8,020 nucleotides of DNA from Bacteroidia bacterium (GTDB lineage: Bacteria > Bacteroidota > Bacteroidia > JAESSM01 > NORP286), in the NCBI GenBank assembly GCA_016764115.1, contig JAESSM010000233.1, positions 1-8,020 of the forward strand. The letters are read 5' to 3'. A model generated the notes under the pieces. It was not told the DNA's origin. It ran no database searches and was given only the letters and a program-made list of their open reading frames with translations. The position numbers were made by a program, and so were the translations under genes. Shown piece by piece: positions 1 through 6,017 of the stretch; positions within the stretch are counted from its first letter, which is position 1, and each line of letters opens with the position of its first letter.

Positions 1-167
1 AAAACGGGGAATTAATAATACTAATGGCCAAAATTGATGAAACAAAATACAACATAACTCACGCAAAACCTTATTATCAAGCATACTTGAAACAATTTTC
101 AAATGGAAAGCATTCAGAATTTGCAAGAGCTAAATTGCTTTCATTGCTTGAAGAACAACCTCAATAA
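1..167 (+). CDS. 3' end of an unidentified gene (partial, runs off the left edge)
   Basis: A reading frame is open from base 3 to a TAA at 165-167 and gives about 54 residues ending in LLEEQPQ. It has no stop before the window edge, so the gene most likely begins outside. An in-frame ATG at 24-26 would otherwise give a 47-residue small protein. The tail has the spacing Y-x2-YL-x3-F-x-NGKH-x3-A-x3-L, which resembles the helical, TPR-like ends of some Bacteroidota envelope proteins; this likeness is an impression, not a family assignment. The lipoprotein frame follows within a few bases, which suggests one transcript. Function cannot be told from this fragment. Confidence 0.5.
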   Translation, partial: NGELIILMAKIDETKYNITHAKPYYQAYLKQFSNGKHSEFARAKLLSLLEEQPQ

Positions 168-174
168 ATTAACC

Positions 175-933
175 TTGAAAACCACCAATCTATATACTCT
201 ATTATTTATCTGTGTTCTTGCATTCCCTCTATCGGGTTGCTATACTTTCCTGCATGTTGATGTAAAGCAGAGTACTAATAATCCTGTTACTAGGGTAATA
301 GTGATTGATCCTGAGTTCGAGAAAATTGAATCAAAAAATAGTTTGAGAAATCTAAGTATTGTTGATAACAACAACCAGGAGTTTATCGAATCTCTTAAGG
401 ATAATGCAGAGAAAACAAAAGTGGAGGTTGACATAATTGAGCATCAAAACATCAGCAATAAGAATCTAAACTATTTCAATGTTTTGCTAAATTTAAAGAG
501 GGATATCTATAATGCTTCCAGGCTACAACAACCACCGGATAAAATATTCTACAGAAATATCTCATTTAACAGTAGCTGGACAAAGCCGGGCAAAACACAG
601 GATATCAAAAATCCAATAAATATTCCATCAAAGTATAGCTACTTGGCAAAAAAATATCAAACCCCTTTCTTCGCCGTTCAAGGGATACTTTATGTTAAAA
701 AACCAAACAACGGGGATTTAGGGCAATTGATGTTGGTCCCTCCGGTTGGCTTCGCATCATTTTTTAAACCGGACCACAATACTCATTACTATTATATCAT
801 TGCCAACGTGGAAACCGGAGAGATTGTTTATCGGGAATACAGAACTTTCTATAACAAACCCTCTAAAGTAAATTTGGATCCCATTATTTACGACAGTTAT
901 AAAGTGCTTACAAAACTGACTGGTGGAAAATGA
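175..933 (+). CDS. Predicted lipoprotein of unknown function, probable TTG start
   Basis: The frame encodes a lipoprotein of no family I recognise. From a TTG at 175 it reads MKTTNLYTLLFICVLAFPLSGC: a short basic N-region, a hydrophobic core and a lipobox LSGC with the lipidated Cys at residue 22, 252 residues in all. The only in-frame ATG (103) would add 24 residues before this signal and overlap the upstream gene by 65 bases. A TTG at 148 is a second alternative. From 175 the gene starts 7 bases after the upstream stop. No acidic residues follow the Cys closely, so I infer a periplasm-facing, membrane-anchored protein rather than a surface-exported one. The mature part is mixed charged and aromatic, with a tyrosine-rich stretch (HYYYIIANVETGEIVYREYRTF) near the C-terminal end. 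It overlaps the next gene by 4 bases, so the two products may act together. Confidence 0.75.
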   Translation: MKTTNLYTLLFICVLAFPLSGCYTFLHVDVKQSTNNPVTRVIVIDPEFEKIESKNSLRNLSIVDNNNQEFIESLKDNAEKTKVEVDIIEHQNISNKNLNYFNVLLNLKRDIYNASRLQQPPDKIFYRNISFNSSWTKPGKTQDIKNPINIPSKYSYLAKKYQTPFFAVQGILYVKKPNNGDLGQLMLVPPVGFASFFKPDHNTHYYYIIANVETGEIVYREYRTFYNKPSKVNLDPIIYDSYKVLTKLTGGK

Positions 934-1640
934 AGGTTGTATTAAAAATAAGTGCTTTGTTATTGATTCTTGTTTGGGGGTCAGTAACCGGATACTCACA
1001 AACTAGTGGATATCTTGGTAAACGCATTATCCTTAATTCTGAATTATTTTCGTCCCTGTTTGATAAAGGCTATGATGGTGGAGCAGAATATGTATTCCTG
1101 AGGAATTTGTCATTTTATGCAGATTATCATTATAGAAATAAAAATTACCGTCAAAGACTATTGCCTTATTATACAAGATATGGAAAGTATCCCGATGAAA
1201 AGGCCAATTTCAAAAGTAAAAACCTCAGTCTTGGGCTAAAAATATATCAGAATCAAGCTTTTACAGCACCAAAAGGGATTTACTTGTTTTTCCAATATGC
1301 ATATGGGCGAGCTGATATTGAGGGAAACTATTTTGTAATGAACGATGAATTTGATCCCGACAGTGATCAGTATTACTTATATCGAATTAAGAATGCCAGA
1401 AGCAGGATCATTGATTATGGCTTCGGTGTTCAAAATATTTTATGGAAATTTGTTACTGTTGATTTCAAATTTGGAATAACCAGTGCCAAATTAAGTGTCG
1501 AGCCAAAAAATGAATATCTTATTGATGAAGTAGCTTATAAATATGGTCCCAACTTCATTAATTGGGGTGGAACATTAGGAAGGGAAACAGGAGGATTGGG
1601 CCTTTCTGCAAGATTCAAAGTTGGCTTGTTGTTATTTTAG
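930..1640 (+). CDS. Small outer-membrane beta-barrel protein (unknown function)
   Basis: The 236-residue product begins with a signal peptide (MKVVLKISALLLILVWGSVTGYSQ, probable cleavage near residue 24 at the SQ-T junction, a style common in Bacteroidota). The rest shows alternating hydrophobic and polar strands rich in Tyr and Phe, such as SFYADYHYR (61-69), IYLFFQYAYGRADI (117-130) and FVTVDFKFGIT (175-184). It ends with the strand LSARFKVGLLLF, whose terminal Phe suits recognition by the barrel assembly machinery. It is probably an 8- to 10-stranded outer-membrane barrel. The ATG overlaps the lipoprotein stop as ATGA, which indicates translational coupling. I do not recognise a specific family and substrate is unknown; a structural or transport role is equally possible. 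Confidence 0.75.
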   Translation: MKVVLKISALLLILVWGSVTGYSQTSGYLGKRIILNSELFSSLFDKGYDGGAEYVFLRNLSFYADYHYRNKNYRQRLLPYYTRYGKYPDEKANFKSKNLSLGLKIYQNQAFTAPKGIYLFFQYAYGRADIEGNYFVMNDEFDPDSDQYYLYRIKNARSRIIDYGFGVQNILWKFVTVDFKFGITSAKLSVEPKNEYLIDEVAYKYGPNFINWGGTLGRETGGLGLSARFKVGLLLF

Positions 1641-1686
1641 AGAGGACAAATACTATATATAACTTTCCTGCTAAACATCAAAATAC

Positions 1687-2247
1687 TTAGTTTTCCTTTC
1701 TTATATCTATTTTTTGCTCCTTTTTTAAAAAATTGTATCCAGCTCCTAATCTAATCGTTGGGATTATGCCCTTATAAAAACATTTATACTGCCATGCATT
1801 ATAGTCCGCTATTCCAACACTTCCAATCAGGTATATTTTCTTACTCACTTTTACATTTGCGCCTACACTTATTGCATTTAAATTCAACAGATCAAAAGTT
1901 GTATTAACCTCTTTCCCGCGACACTTTGGGATAATCATAAATACTAACAATTCTTGCCCAATTTGGAGGTCAATGTTTATAAATAGGTCTATAATTGGGA
2001 TACCTATATCGACAAACCTGGAATATCCCAATTCTATCCCATATATATTGAATAGTGGCAACCCTGGCCCGCCATAAAATTGATGTTTTTTAGATGTTAC
2101 AGAAAAAAGAGGTGTAATTGGGAACAAACTATAGCTTCCAGTTAGAATAATACCAACTTTCTTGCTACTCTGATTCGGGATTTCAGATTGGGAAAAACTT
2201 ATTAGAGGAAAAACAAAAAGTCCTAGTAACCAAATCTTTTTTCTCAT
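1687..2247 (-). CDS. Predicted outer-membrane or secreted beta-barrel-like protein (unknown)
   Basis: The 186-residue product has a signal peptide (MRKKIWLLGLFVFPLISFSQ, probable cleavage after Gln20). Its body consists of short strands with Gly and aromatic residues, such as KVGIILTGSYSLF, YGIELGYSRFVDIGI, ISVGANVKVSKKIYLIGSVGIADYNAW and PTIRLGAGYNFL, typical of a small outer-membrane barrel. A charged tail (KKEQKIDIRKEN) follows the last strand, so it lacks the terminal aromatic residue usually seen in barrel proteins. It lies 39 bases downstream of the tryptophan dioxygenase gene on the same strand and may be the last gene of that unit. It converges with the + strand envelope pair. There is no evident sequence relation to the + strand barrel and no family I can name. 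Confidence 0.65.
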   Translation of the reverse strand: MRKKIWLLGLFVFPLISFSQSEIPNQSSKKVGIILTGSYSLFPITPLFSVTSKKHQFYGGPGLPLFNIYGIELGYSRFVDIGIPIIDLFINIDLQIGQELLVFMIIPKCRGKEVNTTFDLLNLNAISVGANVKVSKKIYLIGSVGIADYNAWQYKCFYKGIIPTIRLGAGYNFLKKEQKIDIRKEN

Positions 2248-2286
2248 TTGAAAAACAAATTCGATCCGTTTTAATAAAAACCTTCT

Positions 2287-3246
2287 CTAGTTTATCCCCA
2301 ACAGCTCTTTTTCCACAAACCCCTTACCCCATTCTTCCATTTCCTTATTTGTCCAAAGCTCGGGATAGAAAACTCTTTTTTGGAATCTTGGAGGTAGGTA
2401 CTCTTGCCAATTCGTTCCTCCAGTGGCAGCAATCACTTCTGATTTTTGCTGTAAGTACCGAACTGCCGATTTATAATGTATCAAAGGCCAATTAACATTT
2501 ACATTTGTATCAAACTTTCTTAATCCGTCAATAATTGCCTCATTTTTTTGATCTTCTTCCGAGAGATTTTTGTATAGAGCCCAAAGATTTTTATTTTGAT
2601 AGTCATCCCCCATTTGTTTGAATTGCTCAGCATATTTTTGTTCAAACTGTTCAAGCGTTAAAGTTTTTTTACCAGTTGATAATTCTATAGATCCTTTTTT
2701 CCAATAAATATTATCATACATCTCCTCAATAGTAGATTGCCCATTAAAATTATCCCTAATATCTTTATCCACCAACCTGATAAAGTCAGTAGATCCAATC
2801 TCAATAAATCTATATTGTGCTGATTGGAACCCGCTTGCAGGAAGTAATGTCATTCTATATTTCAAGAATTGATCTTTTTCCATTCCATCAACCATAATAT
2901 CAAATGATTGAGTGAGATTCTCAAAATACCGGTTCATTCGTAGAAGTCGTTCAGCAAAAAAATCAATTTTTAAATTTTCTTTATTTGCTATTTGTTCCAT
3001 CTCCAGCAGCACAAGTTTGAAATACAGCTCGGTAATCTGATGATAAATGATAAATACCTGCTCATCGGGTAAGTTTGTTTTAGGACTTTGGAGGCTTAAT
3101 AATGTATCTATTTTTATATAGTCCCAATAGGTAAGGTAATCTGCATAAAGTAACCCATCAAGGTATGAGACTAAATCTTGCCCCATTGCCTGGTACTTTT
3201 CTTCCAGCTTCTTTAATCGTTCTTCGATCTCTGGTTTTAACTCCAT
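2287..3246 (-). CDS. Tryptophan 2,3-dioxygenase
   Basis: This cytoplasmic haem enzyme opens the indole ring of L-tryptophan with O2 to give N-formylkynurenine, the first step of the kynurenine pathway. From the ATG at 3246 it has 319 residues, near the usual bacterial length. Family signatures are in order: the YADYLTYWDYIKIDTLLSLQ segment; DEQVFIIYHQITELYFK with the distal pocket His69; RMTLLPASGFQS with the substrate-binding Arg131; WPLIHYKSAVRYL with the proximal haem ligand His257; and TGG at 275-277 in the active-site loop. Residue roles are inferred by alignment to the human and Xanthomonas enzymes. The frame extends 9 codons upstream to a TTG at 3273, but the ATG is preferred because a TACATTTG promoter box lies at 3276-3283. 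Other kynurenine genes are not in the window, so the fate of the product (NAD synthesis or catabolism) is open. Confidence 0.93.
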   Translation of the reverse strand: MELKPEIEERLKKLEEKYQAMGQDLVSYLDGLLYADYLTYWDYIKIDTLLSLQSPKTNLPDEQVFIIYHQITELYFKLVLLEMEQIANKENLKIDFFAERLLRMNRYFENLTQSFDIMVDGMEKDQFLKYRMTLLPASGFQSAQYRFIEIGSTDFIRLVDKDIRDNFNGQSTIEEMYDNIYWKKGSIELSTGKKTLTLEQFEQKYAEQFKQMGDDYQNKNLWALYKNLSEEDQKNEAIIDGLRKFDTNVNVNWPLIHYKSAVRYLQQKSEVIAATGGTNWQEYLPPRFQKRVFYPELWTNKEMEEWGKGFVEKELLGIN

Positions 3247-3275
3247 CGCTATTCTAATCGTAAAATCGTGCAAAG

Positions 3276-3283
3276 CAAATGTA
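3276..3283 (-). promoter_or_regulatory. Candidate Bacteroidota -7 promoter box for the tryptophan dioxygenase gene
   Basis: On the - strand the bases read TACATTTG, an exact match to the Bacteroidota sigma-ABfr -7 consensus TAnnTTTG. It lies 29 bases before the ATG at 3246, in the gap after the obgE stop. Transcription would start near 3269-3270 and leave a leader of about 23 bases. No clear TTG -33 element sits at the expected distance upstream, so this is a one-box match. If real, the dioxygenase gene can be expressed apart from obgE. Confidence 0.4.
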
Positions 3284-3289
3284 CAAAAC

Positions 3290-4279
3290 TTAATTATTAA
3301 GTTGTTTCCATATTAAGTCTTTTAATTCAGTTATGCCTAAGTAAGCAACAGAGGAAATATATACATTTTGGATATCTGGCAACTCTTTAGAAATTTCGAC
3401 TTGCAATTCTGCATCAATCAAGTCTGACTTTGTAATAGCAAGTAATCTGTTTTTGTGCAGGAGTTCTGGATTATATTTCTCTAATTCTGATAATAGTATT
3501 TCATATTCTTTTTTAATATCATCTGCATCTGAAGGTATCATAAATAACAACATTGAATTTCTTTCAATATGCTTCAGAAACCTTGTTCCTAAACCTTTTC
3601 CTTGATGTGCGCCTTCAATTATTCCCGGAATATCAGCCATTATGAATGATTGATGATCTCGATATTCTACAATTCCCAAATTGGGAACTAAAGTAGTAAA
3701 AGGATAATCTGCAATTTCAGGTTTAGCTGCTGATACAACCGAAAGTAATGTTGATTTTCCGGCATTTGGAAATCCTACTAAACCAACATCCGCAAGAATT
3801 TTTAACTCCAATATTTTCCATGATTCAAGGCCATCTTCACCAGGTTGGGCAAATTTTGGAGATTGCTTGGTTGATGTCTTAAAATTATGGTTACCTAAGC
3901 CTCCACGTCCACCATTTAATAATATTTTTTCTTCACCATCATCTGTTATTTCAAAATGTACTTCTCCTGTTACATCATCTTTTGCTAAAGTGCCCAAAGG
4001 GACTTCCAAGATCATATCTTGCCCGTTGGCTCCTGTACTAGTTGACGCGCCTCCATTCACACCGTTTTTTGCGATTATATGTTTTCTATACTTTAGATGT
4101 AAAAGCGTCCAGAGTTGCTTGTTACCTTTTAAAATAATATGGCCTCCTCTTCCTCCGTCTCCTCCATCAGGCCCACCTTTGGAATTGAATTTATCCCTAA
4201 AGAAATGCTTAGATCCACATCCTCCACGACCTGAGCGACAGCAAATTTTAACGTAATCTATGAAGTTTGTTTCAGCCAT
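3290..4279 (-). CDS. obgE: Obg family GTPase (ObgE/CgtA), ribosome assembly
   Basis: Obg is an essential GTPase that binds the 50S ribosomal subunit during late assembly and links growth to the stringent response. The 329-residue product has the glycine-rich Obg fold at about 1-157 (for example [12 protein letters not shown] at 35-46 and GGRGGLGN at 123-130). The GTPase domain follows: G1 GFPNAGKS 169-176, switch I YPFTT 192-196, G3 DIPG 216-219, G4 TKSD 283-286 and G5 SSVA 309-312. The G4 motif has Thr for the usual Asn of NKxD; from memory this is common in Bacteroidota Obg, so it does not imply loss of function. The C-terminal OCT domain of Bacillus-type Obg is absent, as expected for this length. 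A palindromic repeat with a promoter-like box lies just upstream. Confidence 0.97.
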   Translation of the reverse strand: MAETNFIDYVKICCRSGRGGCGSKHFFRDKFNSKGGPDGGDGGRGGHIILKGNKQLWTLLHLKYRKHIIAKNGVNGGASTSTGANGQDMILEVPLGTLAKDDVTGEVHFEITDDGEEKILLNGGRGGLGNHNFKTSTKQSPKFAQPGEDGLESWKILELKILADVGLVGFPNAGKSTLLSVVSAAKPEIADYPFTTLVPNLGIVEYRDHQSFIMADIPGIIEGAHQGKGLGTRFLKHIERNSMLLFMIPSDADDIKKEYEILLSELEKYNPELLHKNRLLAITKSDLIDAELQVEISKELPDIQNVYISSVAYLGITELKDLIWKQLNN

Positions 4280-4291
4280 ATAAACAAAAAT

Positions 4292-4420
4292 GAGGCTGTT
4301 TCAAAAGTAAAAAACTCGTGTCATTCTGAGTGTAGTGAAGAATCTTGTCTCCGGATTATCAATATTTAACAAGATCCTTCATTCTTCAGGATGACAGGAA
4401 AATGGGCTTTGAGACAGCGT
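4292..4420. repeat. Palindromic intergenic repeat (REP/MITE-like), imperfect nested inverted repeats
   Basis: Two nested inverted repeats fill the gap between the HEILH gene and obgE. The inner arms are 4319-4348 (starting TGTCATTCTGAGTGTAGTGA) and 4369-4396 (ending TTCTTCAGGATGACA). They pair imperfectly around a 20-base loop. The outer arms are 4295-4306 (GCTGTTTCAAAA) and 4407-4418 (CTTTGAGACAGC), pairing at 10 of 12 positions. The TGTCATTCTGAG...GAAGAATCT wording resembles a palindromic intergenic repeat that I recall as widespread in Bacteroidota genomes, and the GCTGTCTCAAA ends resemble its flanks. No second copy occurs in this window, so copy number cannot be judged here. In RNA it would form a long hairpin and could attenuate or terminate read-through from the upstream gene into obgE. 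No poly-U tract follows directly. Confidence 0.75.
4302..4309 (-). promoter_or_regulatory. Candidate -7 promoter box for obgE, inside the repeat edge
   Basis: The - strand reads TACTTTTG here, an exact match to TAnnTTTG. It sits 22 bases before the obgE ATG, so transcription would begin near 4295 with a leader of about 16 bases. The box overlaps the outer arm of the palindromic repeat (4295-4306). No TTG -33 element is evident at the usual distance. AT-rich DNA gives such matches by chance fairly often, so the call is tentative. Confidence 0.3.
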
Positions 4421-4439
4421 TACAATTTAATGATTTATT

Positions 4440-5291
4440 TTACCTATTTACCAAAGAGCGAGTAGCAAAATGCTGCGCCTCAAATTCATAAAAGTTTTTA
4501 TAATGAGTTGGCTTTGGTTGGACTTGATACAACATAGACATATAGGCAATATCTAAATAGAAATATTTTCTAAAAATTTCGTGCAATTTTGATTCTCTAA
4601 CCCTTTTAAATGAGTGATTAAAACAATTATTTATCAAAATATAATCAGGGTGTTGGTACGTGTGCAATATTTCATGAGGCAATACAGAAGTTACACTTCT
4701 TGAACTAATTGAAATTACATTATGGTCACCATATCCAGCATCACTAATTTTAGGATTCATATCGAAATAAAATATACCATACTTAATACTTTTATCAATA
4801 TTGAATTTATTGCCTATTGATATTGTGTATACAAGGTTATACAAGGTAAGAGTAGAAATTCTTTTTTTAACATAAAATGAATCTTTAAAAAACAACTCTA
4901 TGTTCAATCCATAAAGACTACAATTAAAAGATGACCAAATTTTTCTATTTAATGATGCATTATGTACGATACTGTGTCCTATATAATAATTTAGTCTATT
5001 TGGTTTTGCCCAAAAACCATTAGACTCTCCTCTCAGATCATAGATATCATATTTTGCAAAATACTTTATAGAACCGCCTAAGCAACCATACAGAAAATTT
5101 TTACGAAACGCTGTCCAAGTCTTTTCATTGGGCTTCTTATTAATCGCTCCTCCAACTCCTCCAATTATCCCATTTAGGAGTAAATTATATGATAATACCT
5201 GATATTGCTGAGAACTATAGGTTTTAGAATAACTGCTTTTAGTAAAGTAAGCAATAAGCAAAATGGAAAGAAAAACTAATCTAAATAGCAT
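4440..5291 (-). CDS. Exported protein with HExxH metallopeptidase-type motif (unknown function)
   Basis: The 283-residue product has an N-terminal hydrophobic segment (MLFRLVFLSILLIAYFTKSS) that fits a signal peptide or a single membrane anchor, so it probably acts outside the cytoplasm. A small-residue stretch NGIIGGVGGAIN (40-51) and another, LYGCLGGSIKYF (67-78), follow. At 202-213 the protein reads SVLPHEILHTYQ: His206, Glu207 and His210 form an HExxH zinc-binding and catalytic signature. A downstream FYEFEAQ (267-273) offers Glu269 or Glu271 as a possible third zinc ligand, as in gluzincins. I recall similar HEIIHTYQ-containing hypothetical proteins in Bacteroidota, but no named family or substrate. 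It lies between adk and obgE with larger gaps on both sides than its neighbours. It is also very rich in Tyr, Asn, Lys and Ser and its DNA looks more AT-rich, which hints at recent acquisition or relaxed constraint. An enzymatically inactive relative is possible. Confidence 0.75.
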   Translation of the reverse strand: MLFRLVFLSILLIAYFTKSSYSKTYSSQQYQVLSYNLLLNGIIGGVGGAINKKPNEKTWTAFRKNFLYGCLGGSIKYFAKYDIYDLRGESNGFWAKPNRLNYYIGHSIVHNASLNRKIWSSFNCSLYGLNIELFFKDSFYVKKRISTLTLYNLVYTISIGNKFNIDKSIKYGIFYFDMNPKISDAGYGDHNVISISSRSVTSVLPHEILHTYQHPDYILINNCFNHSFKRVRESKLHEIFRKYFYLDIAYMSMLYQVQPKPTHYKNFYEFEAQHFATRSLVNR

Positions 5292-5293
5292 AG

Positions 5294-5322
5294 TCTGATT
5301 TCATTCGAAGTGTAAAATCAGA
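5294..5322. promoter_or_regulatory. Perfect 8-bp inverted repeat just upstream of the HEILH gene
   Basis: TCTGATTT at 5294-5301 and AAATCAGA at 5315-5322 are exact inverted copies separated by 13 bases that contain the palindrome TTCGAA. The left arm ends two bases from the start codon at 5291. In mRNA it would form a hairpin at the ribosome entry site; in DNA it could be an operator. No U-rich tract follows on the - strand, so it is not a typical terminator for adk. Function is inferred from position only. Confidence 0.4.
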
Positions 5323-5402
5323 GTTAATATAATGATATTTATTCTTCTCTATTTCGAAAAATTATTGAAGGTCTTTGAATAAGAAAATCTGCACCTCAGA
5401 TA

Positions 5403-5981
5403 TTATAAAGCTATTTGCTCAATTGCCTCGGTCAATTTATCGAATATATCATCGATAGAACCTGTACCTTGAATCGCTGAGAACTTACCTTGGCCCTGAT
5501 AATAATCTGCAAGTGGTGCAGTTTTGTTATTGTATTCCTGAATTCTGTTCCTTATAATTGATTCGTCAGCATCATCGCTTCTGCCTTCAGTTTCTGCTCT
5601 CTTCAGTAATCTGGATATCAATTCTTCATCATCAACCTGCAACGCAAGCATTTGATTGATACTGGTATTCTTTCCACTAAGGAGGCTATCCAGTGCCTCT
5701 GCTTGCGCTACTGTTCTTGGGAATCCATCAAAAATAAATCCTTCCGCATCTGGATTGCTGTCCAATTTGTTACTGATCATACCAATAACGATCTCATCAG
5801 AAACAAGTAAACCTTGATCCATTATTTTCTTTGCTTCAATTCCAAGTTCAGTTCCTGCTGCAACTTCGCTTCTTAGTAGGTCACCGGTAGATAAATGTAT
5901 AAGATTGAATTTATCAACTAATTTTTTGGCTTGCGTTCCTTTCCCCGCTCCCGGAGGGCCAAATATTACTATATTCAACAT
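5403..5981 (-). CDS. adk: Adenylate kinase
   Basis: Adenylate kinase interconverts ATP + AMP and 2 ADP in the cytoplasm and keeps the adenylate pool balanced. The 192-residue product has the P-loop GPPGAGKGT at 8-16, the AMP-binding STGDLLR at 31-37, DGFPRT at 85-90, and the catalytic arginines in KRAETEGRSDDADESIIRNR (127-146). The lid is the short type without zinc-binding cysteines, which fits the length; long-type bacterial enzymes have about 215 residues. The start ATG at 5981 puts the P-loop at the usual distance from the N-terminus. It lies 36 bases after the glucosaminidase gene on the same strand and is probably co-transcribed with it. In many Bacteroidota an hpt gene precedes adk and obgE follows; here neither is directly adjacent. 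Confidence 0.97.
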   Translation of the reverse strand: MLNIVIFGPPGAGKGTQAKKLVDKFNLIHLSTGDLLRSEVAAGTELGIEAKKIMDQGLLVSDEIVIGMISNKLDSNPDAEGFIFDGFPRTVAQAEALDSLLSGKNTSINQMLALQVDDEELISRLLKRAETEGRSDDADESIIRNRIQEYNNKTAPLADYYQGQGKFSAIQGTGSIDDIFDKLTEAIEQIAL

Positions 5982-6017
5982 GGTTCTTAATTAAAAATTA
6001 AACTTCGTGGCGCGAAT

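Noticed and set aside
240..434. 64-codon - strand open frame, and a similar one at 757-999
   Set aside because: They are antisense to the lipoprotein gene and show no protein-like motifs beyond hydrophobic stretches produced by the complementary sequence.
1641..1686. Possible bidirectional terminator between convergent genes
   Set aside because: Only a weak AGGA/TCCT pairing is visible, with no GC-rich stem or U-tract, so it is not supported.
3867..4256. 129-codon + strand open frame rich in Pro
   Set aside because: It is antisense to the glycine-rich part of obgE; Gly codons read backwards give Pro. No independent start context.
5982..6017. TTCG/CGAA pairing and AT palindrome before adk as a regulatory site
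   Set aside because: The stem is only 4 bp and the AT-rich palindrome is expected by chance in this composition.
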